Source of the DNA: Blastocatellia bacterium
GTDB taxonomy: Bacteria > Acidobacteriota > Blastocatellia > Pyrinomonadales > Pyrinomonadaceae
Assembly: GCA_013695495.1 (NCBI GenBank)
Contig: JACDAK010000049.1
Location: 1 to 8,078, forward strand
Length of the DNA: 8,078 bases
Direction: 5' to 3'
Both the position numbers and the translations under genes were made by a program. Shown here in pieces: positions 1-5,539 of the stretch. The notes under the pieces are model-generated. The model had not been told where the DNA came from, searched no databases, and saw only the letters and a program-made list of their open reading frames with translations. Position 1 is the stretch's first letter. Each line of letters starts with the position of its first letter.

Positions 1-1
1 C

Positions 2-559
2 CGCTTTCTTAATGCTTTGGGCGTCAAGAGCGAACCGGACTGGCAGCGGCAAGTGCATGCCGCAGTGACGCGTAGTTATCACGCAAACACTTACCTTTTT
101 ACGACGCTTACTAATCTCATCGGCCGGCAATTCACGGGCACGCATATGACGTTCGGTGCGGTGCATGAGATGACGACCGGACAGGCGTATCGGCGGATGA
201 GCGAGCTAGCGGGGCACCCGATCTTGACGAAGATACTGACGGCGATCATTCGCGAAGAGTCTGCGCATACGCAGTTTTACTGGAGCATGGCGCGGCTTGA
301 GCTTAGGAAGAGCAACTTTGCGAAAAGGCTGGCGCGGTTTGTCGTGAAGAATTTTTATTACCCGGTGGGGCAAGGTTCGCTGGCGGCGGACCGTACACGC
401 TACACAGTGGGCCTGCTTTTCAACGAAGATGAATCGCTCGATTCCCTCGATACGACCGTTACCCGCCGATTGCAGCAGCTCCCCGGCTTTGAGGGCGTCG
501 ACACCGTGACGCGTACGATCGGCGCCGTTGCGGGGTCAAAGCTCACCGCCTCACGTTGA
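2..559 (+). CDS. Ferritin-like di-iron protein, acyl-ACP desaturase-like (5' truncated by window edge)
   Basis: The reading frame is open to the first base, so the gene begins left of the window; the first possible start inside it (TTG at 17) is not needed. About 185 residues are visible. The segment HEMTTGQAYRRM followed some 30 residues later by REESAHTQFYW (an ExxH-type motif) is typical of the second half of the four-helix di-iron bundle of acyl-ACP desaturase and related ferritin-like proteins, where Glu and Glu/His side chains hold two irons. The tail, with FNEDESLDSLD and LPGFEGVDTV, also resembles the C-terminal part of that family. The likely role is oxygen-dependent oxidation of an acyl or similar substrate in the cytoplasm. 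The first metal-binding helix pair lies outside the window, so the substrate cannot be judged. The photolyase gene starts 44 bases downstream on the same strand. Confidence 0.7.
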   Translation, partial: RFLNALGVKSEPDWQRQVHAAVTRSYHANTYLFTTLTNLIGRQFTGTHMTFGAVHEMTTGQAYRRMSELAGHPILTKILTAIIREESAHTQFYWSMARLELRKSNFAKRLARFVVKNFYYPVGQGSLAADRTRYTVGLLFNEDESLDSLDTTVTRRLQQLPGFEGVDTVTRTIGAVAGSKLTASR

Positions 560-603
560 ACTAAATCTTTGCAACTGCCGCATCACTCACCGACAATACA
601 GGT

Positions 604-1980
604 ATGCAAATAAACGAGCGCGTTCTGCGTCTTAACGACGGCGTGGTGAACCCGCAGGCGCGTTATGTCCTTTACTGGATGCAGATGTACAAGCGGTCCT
701 CGCACAACCACGCGCTCACGTGGGCGATCAGACAGGCGAACGATCTGCGGCTTCCGCTGGTGGTTTACGAGGGACTCAAATATTACTACCCGTGGGCGAG
801 CGACCGGCTTCACACTTTTATCCTGCAAGGCGTCGAGGAGCGTCGGCGGGAGTTTGCGGAGCTTGGCATCCGTTACGTTTTCTATCTGCAAAAAGACGCG
901 GCGGATCCCCGGCAAGTTGTTGCGACCCTGGCGCGGGACGCGGCGATGATCGTCACCGACGACTTCCCTTGTTTCATCATTCCCGGGCATAACCGGCGAG
1001 TCGCCGAGCTCTCCGACGTTCCGGTTTATGCTGTCGATTCGAACGGGATCATTCCGATGTCGAAGTTTGTGAAGGAGGAATACGCCGCGTACACCATCCG
1101 GCCGAAGATCCACAAACTTTTGCCCGCGTATTTGAGGCCGTACGATGAGGATCGGGTCGAGATCGATTCGACCGGGATCGAGGTCGATTGTCCTGATACC
1201 GCCGTTTCGCAGGAAAACATTGCCGAATTGGTTGCCGCGTGTGACATCGATCATTCGGTGGCCCCTTCGCGTGTGTACCCGGGTGGGAGCGCGGCGGCGC
1301 GGGCTCGCCTCGGCAAATTTGTGAGTGATATCTTGCCGCGCTATCACGAAACGCGGAGCAAACCGGACGTCGACGGCTCGTCGCGGCTCTCGGCGTATCT
1401 GCATTTCGGATCTATCTCGGCGCTTCAGATCGGGTTGGCGGTGCAGGAAGCGAAAGCGCCCGAGGAAGCGAAAGAAGCTTACCTGGAAGAGCTCATCGTG
1501 CGGCGGGAGCTGTCCTTTAATATGACGCGGCACAACGCGGCGTACGATTCGCTAGCCGCGCTTCCCGCGTGGGTGCACAAAACGATGCGGGAACATGCGA
1601 ATGATGAACGGCCGGTGGTCTATTCGCTCGAGCAACTAGAAAATGCGCAGACGCATGATGAACTTTGGAACGCGGCGCAGCTCGAAATGACCGCGACGGG
1701 AGAGATGCACAACTACATCCGGATGCTGTGGGGCAAAAATGTGATCGCGTGGACGCGGACGTATGAAGAGGCGTTCGAAACCCTGGTCCATTTGAACAAC
1801 AAATACTGCCTGGACGGGCGCAACCCCAATTCGTACGCCGGCATCCTGTGGTGTTTCGGCAAACACGACCGCCCCTGGTTCGACCGGCCCATATTTGGAA
1901 CGATGCGGTACATGGCGAGCCACAGCACCGGGAAGAAATTTGGCTCCACGGCCTATATCGAGTGGGCGAAGACCCTTTGA
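604..1980 (+). CDS. phr: Class II CPD deoxyribodipyrimidine photolyase
   Basis: The 458-residue protein has the usual length of class II photolyases, flavoenzymes that use blue light and FADH- to split cyclobutane pyrimidine dimers. Near the N-terminus RYVLYWMQMYKRSSHNHAL (residues 20-38) is the class II start of the Rossmann-like photolyase domain. In the FAD-binding helical domain, SAYLHFGSIS (263-272), YLEELIVRRELSFNM (293-307), WNAAQLEMTATGEMHNYIRM (355-374) and FGKHDRPWFDRPIFGTMRYM (418-437) match the class II signatures. Small departures are DGRNPNS (404-410) where DGRDPNG is usual, and WFDR and FGT where WxER and FGK are common. The FAD-facing Asn appears kept (N409). The ATG at 604 has little Shine-Dalgarno sequence (only GGT directly before it) but sits exactly where family members begin. 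It probably follows the upstream di-iron gene in the same transcript and ends just before the 21-bp repeat array. Confidence 0.96.
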   Translation: MQINERVLRLNDGVVNPQARYVLYWMQMYKRSSHNHALTWAIRQANDLRLPLVVYEGLKYYYPWASDRLHTFILQGVEERRREFAELGIRYVFYLQKDAADPRQVVATLARDAAMIVTDDFPCFIIPGHNRRVAELSDVPVYAVDSNGIIPMSKFVKEEYAAYTIRPKIHKLLPAYLRPYDEDRVEIDSTGIEVDCPDTAVSQENIAELVAACDIDHSVAPSRVYPGGSAAARARLGKFVSDILPRYHETRSKPDVDGSSRLSAYLHFGSISALQIGLAVQEAKAPEEAKEAYLEELIVRRELSFNMTRHNAAYDSLAALPAWVHKTMREHANDERPVVYSLEQLENAQTHDELWNAAQLEMTATGEMHNYIRMLWGKNVIAWTRTYEEAFETLVHLNNKYCLDGRNPNSYAGILWCFGKHDRPWFDRPIFGTMRYMASHSTGKKFGSTAYIEWAKTL

Positions 1981-1999
1981 ACCACTGACGGCTGTATTT

Positions 2000-2146
2000 T
2001 CGCCCTAGCACTCACTCTCCACGCCTGCGCTCTGACTAAGAACGTTCACGCACTCACCCGGAGCTCTTCCGCACGGACTCGGAGCTCCATCGCATCGACC
2101 TTCGTCGCCCGCGCCCTGACCTTCCGCTCCTGAGCACTTACTCATC
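2000..2146. repeat. Degenerate left part of the 21-bp tandem array (about 7 decayed units)
   Basis: Seven related ten-base segments recur exactly 21 bases apart: 2006-2015 (tagcactcac), 2027-2036 (gcgctctgac), 2048-2057 (acgcactcac), 2069-2078 (ccgcacggac), 2090-2099 (tcgcatcgac), 2111-2120 (gcgccctgac) and 2132-2141 (gagcacttac). They are in register with gcgcggtcac at 2153-2162 in the first well-kept unit. The palindromic half has largely decayed while the GCxC...AC part is still visible, so these look like older, diverged copies of the array to the right. Confidence 0.7.
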
Positions 2147-2314
2147 GCGTTAGCGCGGTCACCCATTGCGCTAGCGCAGTCAGTCGTTGCGCTAGCGCAG
2201 TTACTCGTTGCGTTAGCGCAGTTACTCGTTGCGTTAGCGCGGTCACCCATTGCGCTAGCGCAGTTAGTCGTTGCGCTAGCGCAGTTACTCGTTGCGCTAA
2301 CGCAGTTACTCGTT
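2147..2314. repeat. Higher-order 84-bp duplication (two copies of a four-unit block) inside the 21-bp array
   Basis: Units 1-4 (2147-2230) and units 5-8 (2231-2314) form the same ordered block. Unit 1 equals unit 5 and unit 3 equals unit 7; unit 2 differs from unit 6 at one base and unit 4 from unit 8 at two, so 81 of 84 bases agree. The shared linker GGTCACCCATT appears only in units 1 and 5. This points to a recent block duplication by slippage or unequal exchange, on top of older single-unit expansion. Confidence 0.85.
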
Positions 2315-2450
2315 GCGCTAGCGCAGTCACTCATTGCGCTAGCGCAGTCACTCATTACGCTCGCGCAGTCACCGGTTGCGCTAGCGCACTTACTCGTTGC
2401 GCTAGCGCAGTCACTCGTTGCGCTAGCGCAGTTAGTCGTTGCGCCGGCGC
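2147..2450. repeat. 21-bp tandem repeat array with palindrome GCGCTAGCGC in each unit (14 units plus a final half unit)
   Basis: Fourteen directly abutting 21-bp units start at 2147, 2168, 2189 and so on to 2420, followed by a palindromic half unit GCGCCGGCGC at 2441-2450. The consensus is a ten-base palindrome GCGCTAGCGC plus an eleven-base linker near AGTYACTCGTT. Variants of the ten-mer are GCGTTAGCGC (2147, 2210, 2231), GCGCTAACGC (2294) and ACGCTCGCGC (2357). No unique spacers separate the units, so this is not CRISPR. The 21-bp spacing is two helical turns, which would place every palindrome on the same face of the DNA. The array fills the gap between two convergent genes. A binding-site array, a nucleoid or terminator-like element, or a neutral minisatellite are all possible. 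Confidence 0.95.
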
Positions 2451-2497
2451 TTTGAGGCCCGGCCGGGGCGATTTTAGGGGTTTCGACGCATTTTTGG

Positions 2498-3223
2498 CTA
2501 GATGATGGGGGCGGACGTCCATCCGCTGAGCTGCGTGTAGGCTTCGTGGTCGAGCCATTGGCCCTGCCAATCGTACACCTGGAGGGGTTTAAAGCGCTTT
2601 TTGTAGTCGTAGAATGACGCGCCGGAGTAGGAGTAGCCGAGGTAGTAATGGCGCTTGCCCGCGGCCCGGGCGAACTCGATCTCTTTGAGCATCGTGAAGA
2701 TCCCGAGGCCCCGCGCCGCTTCGTCAGGTTCGTACATCCCGTAAACGCCCGAGATCGCGGTCGCTCCGACATCCACAAAGCTCTGCGCGACCAGCCGGCT
2801 GCCGGAAAATACGTTAAGCTGCAGCGTTTCGCACGGCGAGAACTCGGCGGCGGGCGGGAGGAAGTTGTGAATGGATTCGGGAATGCCGAATTTGAATCGT
2901 TGCTTGTGACGTTCGAACATCTCCACCGATCCGCGGGTCAGCGAAAGCGGGCCGAAGCTGACGTCGAGGTCGTCGTTACGCCGGAGGATGCGACGCTGGC
3001 TCTTTGTGAGCGTGACGGAGCTGAGATCGATGCGGAGCGGCTGGACGCGGCGTATCTCGTTGTCGTGGATGCCGAGATTGTAGCGAAAAAAATGGCCGCC
3101 GAAGTGCCGCCAGCCTTCCGCCCACAGTTTGTCGATCTGTTCGGGAGAGAGGCGCTCGGCGAAGAACTCCTCGTTGATGAATTGAAGGTCGGACCCAAGC
3201 ATCGGCCGGTCACAGCTTACCAA
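2498..3223 (-). CDS. Ate/Bpt-type aminoacyl-tRNA-protein transferase (GNAT-like fold), N-degron pathway
   Basis: The 241-residue protein matches the Ate1/Bpt family, which moves Arg or Leu from its tRNA onto the N-terminus of proteins and marks them for ClpAP-type or similar proteolysis. The N-terminal half has LWAEGWRHFGGHFFRYN (33-49) and TKSQRRILRRNDDL (73-86), equal to the family's GWRRxGxxFYRP and SQRRxLRRNxDL motifs. The C-terminal half has EAARGLGIFTMLKEIEFAR (168-186), YYLGYSY (193-199) and YKKRFKP (207-213), the GNAT-like acyl-transfer core. The cysteine pair that normally follows FRP is absent: FFRYNLGIHDNEIRRVQPLR contains no Cys. The start is either TTG at 3223, preceded by AGAAGG nine bases upstream and overlapping the YggX-like stop, or ATG at 3202, which lacks such a site. 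TTG is favoured. Whether it adds Leu or Arg cannot be told. Confidence 0.85.
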   Translation of the reverse strand: MVSCDRPMLGSDLQFINEEFFAERLSPEQIDKLWAEGWRHFGGHFFRYNLGIHDNEIRRVQPLRIDLSSVTLTKSQRRILRRNDDLDVSFGPLSLTRGSVEMFERHKQRFKFGIPESIHNFLPPAAEFSPCETLQLNVFSGSRLVAQSFVDVGATAISGVYGMYEPDEAARGLGIFTMLKEIEFARAAGKRHYYLGYSYSGASFYDYKKRFKPLQVYDWQGQWLDHEAYTQLSGWTSAPII

Positions 3224-3510
3224 TTTACGCTGCCTTCTTTCGACGTATCGATCTGGGCAAGGCCGCTGCCGTCGTCGTAAAAGAAGATCTTCATATTATC
3301 GAAGAGAAACTCGTGCGTTTCCGGATTGGAAACATCGAGCCCGTAGTGATTGATGAGCTGCATCTGCTTTTTCTGCCACTCGGCCCAGCAATCCTTGCAC
3401 ATCTCTTCGCCGATCTTGGCACCGAGTTCCGTGGGAACAGGCGCGTAGCCCAGCGGGTCACCCTTCTGCCCGCAGCGGGCACATATAAATTTGTCACCGA
3501 ATATAGCCAT
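3217..3510 (-). CDS. YggX-family (Fe(2+)-trafficking / oxidative damage protection) protein with two CxxC pairs
   Basis: The 97-residue protein carries the YggX core: TELGAKIGEEMCKDCWAEWQ (27-46) followed by KKQMQLINHYGLDVSNPETH (47-66) and a short FLFDNMKIFFYDD end. It lines up with the E. coli pattern [20 protein letters not shown] and KQTMLINEKKLNMMNAEHR. YggX proteins are small cytoplasmic factors that protect Fe-S clusters from oxidants and have been proposed to handle iron. This version has CARC at residues 10-13 and CKDC at 38-41, giving four cysteines that could form a zinc ribbon or rubredoxin-like metal site, unlike the single N-terminal Cys of E. coli YggX. The ATG at 3510 has no strong Shine-Dalgarno site. 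The stop overlaps the start of the transferase by seven bases, so the two are probably translated together; the lipoprotein gene ends 53 bases upstream. Confidence 0.85.
   Translation of the reverse strand: MAIFGDKFICARCGQKGDPLGYAPVPTELGAKIGEEMCKDCWAEWQKKQMQLINHYGLDVSNPETHEFLFDNMKIFFYDDGSGLAQIDTSKEGSVNW
3233..3238 (-). promoter_or_regulatory. Shine-Dalgarno site for the TTG start of the transferase
   Basis: On the minus strand AGAAGG lies nine bases before the TTG at 3223, inside the last codons of the upstream YggX-like gene. The alternative ATG at 3202 has only GTGACCGGCCG before it. This favours the TTG start and coupled translation across the seven-base overlap. Confidence 0.5.
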
Positions 3511-3563
3511 TTCTACATTCTAGCAAAGATTGTCGTGGCCAAACACCGTTCGAGTGACCCCGA

Positions 3564-3937
3564 TCACTTCACCTCAATACCGGGTTCGAAGTTCTCGTAG
3601 GTGCCGTCGGGTTTCTTTAACTCCACTCCCTCGAGCATCCATTTCCGTCCCGATTAAAGATGCTTGCACTTCCCTCGCCCGGTGGGATGTTTACAACTTC
3701 GCCGGCTTTGTCCTTAAATCGGAAGCCTTTGTGCGAAAGGTCCAAGGTTATCAAGCGGCCCGACGAGCTGGATTCAACTCCCACGATTTCCAGAGTGTTC
3801 CCTGGGTCGTTCTGTTTTGCAAACGTGTTTACGGCAGCAGGAATTGTATCCGGCGCCGGCTTGGTCGGATTGAATAACGAGCTGCAGCTAAGAAGTAAGC
3901 CTACGAGAGGTACAAGTGTAAGAAGTTTCAGTTTCAT
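3564..3937 (-). CDS. Small lipoprotein, frameshifted near the C-terminus
   Basis: The start is ATG at 3937, because it gives a clean lipoprotein signal: MKLKLLTLVPLVGLLLSC, with lipobox LLSC and lipid-carrying Cys18. A longer start at 3985 would bury this signal behind 16 polar residues. The mature part is a small periplasmic-facing domain of no recognised family, rich in beta-prone stretches such as RLITLDLSHKGFRFKDKAG and VVNIPPGEGS. The frame as written ends at 3617 with NGCSREWS. Adding one base at the AAA run (plus strand 3642-3644) restores NRDGKWMLEGVELKKP and then a natural end GTYENFEPGIEVK with a TGA at 3564-3566, 124 residues in total. The frameshift is either a sequencing error or a recent mutation. 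Function is unknown; outer-membrane anchoring is inferred from the signal. Confidence 0.7.
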
Positions 3938-3985
3938 ACAGTGTGATCTTTGTCTCGGATGTATCGGATGTCGTTGTGCGAACAC

Positions 3986-4012
3986 GATATAGTATGGCTG
4001 CGCGTTTGTCTA
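3986..4012 (-). promoter_or_regulatory. Weak candidate sigma-70 promoter for the lipoprotein gene
   Basis: In the 80-base gap between peroxiredoxin and lipoprotein genes the minus strand has TAGACA (plus 4007-4012, five of six matches to TTGACA) and TATATC (plus 3986-3991, four of six matches to TATAAT) separated by 15 bases, about 48 bases before the ATG at 3937. The spacer is short, so this is only a candidate. Confidence 0.25.
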
Positions 4013-4017
4013 ATCGG

Positions 4018-4470
4018 CTAATGACTCGCCATCTTTATCACTTCAAGGACATCTTTGTCCGCCGGTCGGAAGAGACTCAGGGTCTGGACCTTGTGGTAGG
4101 CGACCTTGCCTTCGCGGTCGATGACGACCACGCCTCGCGCCGAGCGGCCGGGCAGCCACGACTTCATGCCGTACGCCTTCGAGACCTCGCCGTCCGCGTC
4201 GGAAAGAAGCCGGAGGGGCAGTTCGTTCTTCTCCGCGAAACCCTTGTGGGATTCGACCGAATCGGTGGAGATCCCGACCACCTCCGCCCCGGTCGCCTGA
4301 TACTCCGACCAATGATCACGCACCGAACAAAGCTGCGCCGTGCACACGGGCGTGTTGTCGCCGGGGTAGAAGAGCAGCACGACAGTAGTGCCGCGATGAT
4401 CGGCGAGCGACCACGGGTTGCCGTCGCCGCCGGTTAATGTAAAATCGGGTGCTGCGCTGCCTGTTTTCAT
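4018..4470 (-). CDS. bcp: Thiol peroxidase of the Bcp/PrxQ type (AhpC/TSA family peroxiredoxin)
   Basis: The 150-residue protein has the length and fold signature of bacterioferritin comigratory protein (PrxQ), which reduces hydrogen peroxide and organic hydroperoxides with thioredoxin. APDFTL (7-12) begins the domain. FYPGDNTPVCTAQLC (34-48) holds the PxxxTxxC active site: peroxidatic Cys43, with Cys48 five residues later as the probable resolving cysteine, the usual Bcp arrangement. VVGISTDSVESHKGFAEKN and RLLSDADGEVSKAYGM are standard family segments, and RGVVVIDREGKV carries the late active-site Arg region. There is no signal peptide, so it is cytoplasmic. The ATG at 4470 forms an ATGA overlap with the stop of a small upstream reading frame. 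GAGGAG lies 12 bases before it, slightly far, which fits coupled translation. Confidence 0.93.
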   Translation of the reverse strand: MKTGSAAPDFTLTGGDGNPWSLADHRGTTVVLLFYPGDNTPVCTAQLCSVRDHWSEYQATGAEVVGISTDSVESHKGFAEKNELPLRLLSDADGEVSKAYGMKSWLPGRSARGVVVIDREGKVAYHKVQTLSLFRPADKDVLEVIKMASH

Positions 4471-4586
4471 GTGGATCGTTTTCTCCTCGCCTCCATTATG
4501 GCGAAAATCACCGCCACAATAAACGGCACGATCGAGAAAAAAGAGTTCTGGCTATGCCCACATTTTATATGACATCGGTTCTCCAC
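4467..4586 (-). CDS. Candidate 39-residue single-pass membrane protein with a Cys pair, overlapping the peroxiredoxin start
   Basis: A GTG at 4586, directly after an in-frame TAA, opens a frame beginning MENRCHIKCGHSQN, then a hydrophobic stretch SFFSIVPFIVAVIFAIM (17 residues, one membrane span) and a basic tail EARRKRST. The tail predicts a cytoplasmic C-terminus. Its TGA overlaps the peroxiredoxin ATG as ATGA. The GTG has no good ribosome site. An ATG at 4575 does have one (GGAG five bases upstream), but its frame closes after MSYKMWA. If the AAAA run at 4563-4566 held three bases, that ATG would read MSYKCGHSQN straight into the membrane segment. The gene is therefore either a real small GTG-started protein or an ATG-started one hidden by a one-base error. 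No family is recognised; a remnant cannot be excluded. Confidence 0.4.
   Translation of the reverse strand: MENRCHIKCGHSQNSFFSIVPFIVAVIFAIMEARRKRST
4581..4584 (-). promoter_or_regulatory. Shine-Dalgarno GGAG in front of the ATG at 4575
   Basis: Minus-strand GGAG is followed by five bases (AACCG) and ATG at 4575-4573. This well-spaced site has no long frame behind it as the sequence stands, which is the main hint that the small membrane protein's frame is shifted by one base at the following A run. Confidence 0.4.
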
Positions 4587-4625
4587 TTAGCCGGAAGCAG
4601 TTTTATCTTATCGCGCAAAACTGGA

Positions 4626-5361
4626 TCAAAACGATAGGCCTGTCACGCTTGAAAAGGTAGCTTTCTGAAAAGAGCTCGCTTTCGTTTTTTTCGCTTCAAA
4701 ACAGATTTGTTGTCCTTGGTCGAGCATTTCCGTAGACTGCCTAATGTCTTGCCCGACCGCTAACGACTTCGAGCTGTCCCAGTTTCGTCGAACGCTCGAG
4801 ATGTTTTCCGGCGAGTATTCCATAGCAATTCTTCGGCGCTACTAGCCTTAAAGGCGTTCTTCTCATTCGAAAGTTCTTCCCACGCGACCGAGACCTTCCA
4901 GTCTTGAGGTAAATTGAATCGAACGTTCATGTTTTGCAGATCCAGCATGGTAATGAAGAGAGCCGCGCCGATGAAAAAGACGCCATCGTCGCGCACGTAG
5001 GCTGCCTCTTTACTACCGAACGGCCATTTTGACTGATCGTGCTTGAGCTCGACCTCGTAGATCAAAACGGGCTTCTTTGGAAGAGGTTCCGGAATTTGCC
5101 ATGCTCCGTCGCCAGAATGTTCGAGCTTGACGGCTTGTCCTTTCTCATCTTTGGCGGACACATTCCGTATAAAGATCGCCCATTTATCGGACAGGTGGTT
5201 CGCTCCCTCAGGGCAAACGACAGCATGTTTCCCGTCGGCAGAATCTCTGCTTTGACTCGCACCAGACGTATGTTGTCCGCAGATAACGAGACCGTGTAGA
5301 CAGCGTCTGCAGTCGCTGGGTAAGCAGGGGAAGCCGCGACGAAGAGTGCGATAAGTATCAT
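4626..5361 (-). pseudogene. Decayed N-terminal fragment of an M61 (glycyl aminopeptidase)-type protein
   Basis: From ATG 5361 the frame starts with a secretion-signal-like MILIALFVAASPAYPATADA and beta-rich VYTVSLSADNIRLVRVKAE. Then come pieces in different frames. After a one-base gap near the CCC at 5205-5207 it reads GANHLSDKWAIFIRNVSAKD, VLIYEVELKHD, VRDDGVFFIGAALF and NLPQDWKVSVAWEE, which resembles the N-terminal domain of M61 peptidases. Near 4825 it shifts again to YGILAGKHLERSTKLGQLEV, and near 4753 to GQDIRQSTEMLDQGQQ before a stop at 4626. Further shifted residues, such as YRFDPVLRDKIKLLPAKW, can be read to about 4565. The catalytic HExxH domain and the PDZ domain of M61 enzymes are absent, so no peptidase activity is expected. 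Family assignment rests on remembered motifs only. The stretch is more AT-rich than its neighbours. Confidence 0.55.
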
Positions 5362-5466
5362 GTAATTAACTTCATATTAATTGAGGAAAAGAGGCTTTGT
5401 GTGTCTTCGCTCCAAACGACACAAGCATAATTTGAGATGCCGTAAATTTTGGATTCATTATTAAAA

Positions 5467-5479
5467 CACCTGACAGGTG
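5467..5479. promoter_or_regulatory. Short inverted repeat CACCTG-A-CAGGTG
   Basis: This perfect 6-1-6 inverted repeat lies in the 178-base gap between the radical SAM gene stop (5540) and the decayed M61 start (5361), flanked by AAAA on the left and AATTTT on the right. It could be a dimeric regulator site upstream of the M61 fragment. A weak terminator is also possible, but the loop is only three bases if five pairs form. Nothing else recognisable was seen in this gap. Confidence 0.35.
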
Positions 5480-5539
5480 AATTTTGTGACAAGTAGGGAT
5501 GAAGAGGAACTGCAATGTGTAAGGGAGTAAAGATCGGCT

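Noticed and set aside
583..1533. 316-codon frame antisense to the photolyase
   Set aside because: It is Arg/Pro-rich with no recognisable motif and lies opposite a clearly conserved gene; it mirrors that gene's codon bias.
2147..2450. CRISPR array
   Set aside because: Units abut directly with no unique spacers, unit length is only 21 bp, and no cas genes are present.
2000..2450. Iteron-type replication origin or parS array
   Set aside because: No rep, parA or parB gene is in the window and the flanking genes are ordinary chromosomal ones, so there is no support beyond the repeats themselves.
2005..2778. Long minus-strand frame through the array with Cys-Ala-Ser rich heptads
   Set aside because: It overlaps the transferase gene in another frame, has no separate start near the array, and is open mainly because a stop-free 21-bp unit repeats in phase. 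It is kept only as a finding on repeat coding potential.
2648..3280. 210-codon plus-strand frame opposite the transferase
   Set aside because: No motif is recognised and the opposite strand carries the conserved Ate/Bpt motifs.
4498..4572. 24-codon plus-strand frame beginning MAKITATINGTIEKK
   Set aside because: There is no ribosome site in front and it is antisense to the candidate small membrane protein; too short to support.
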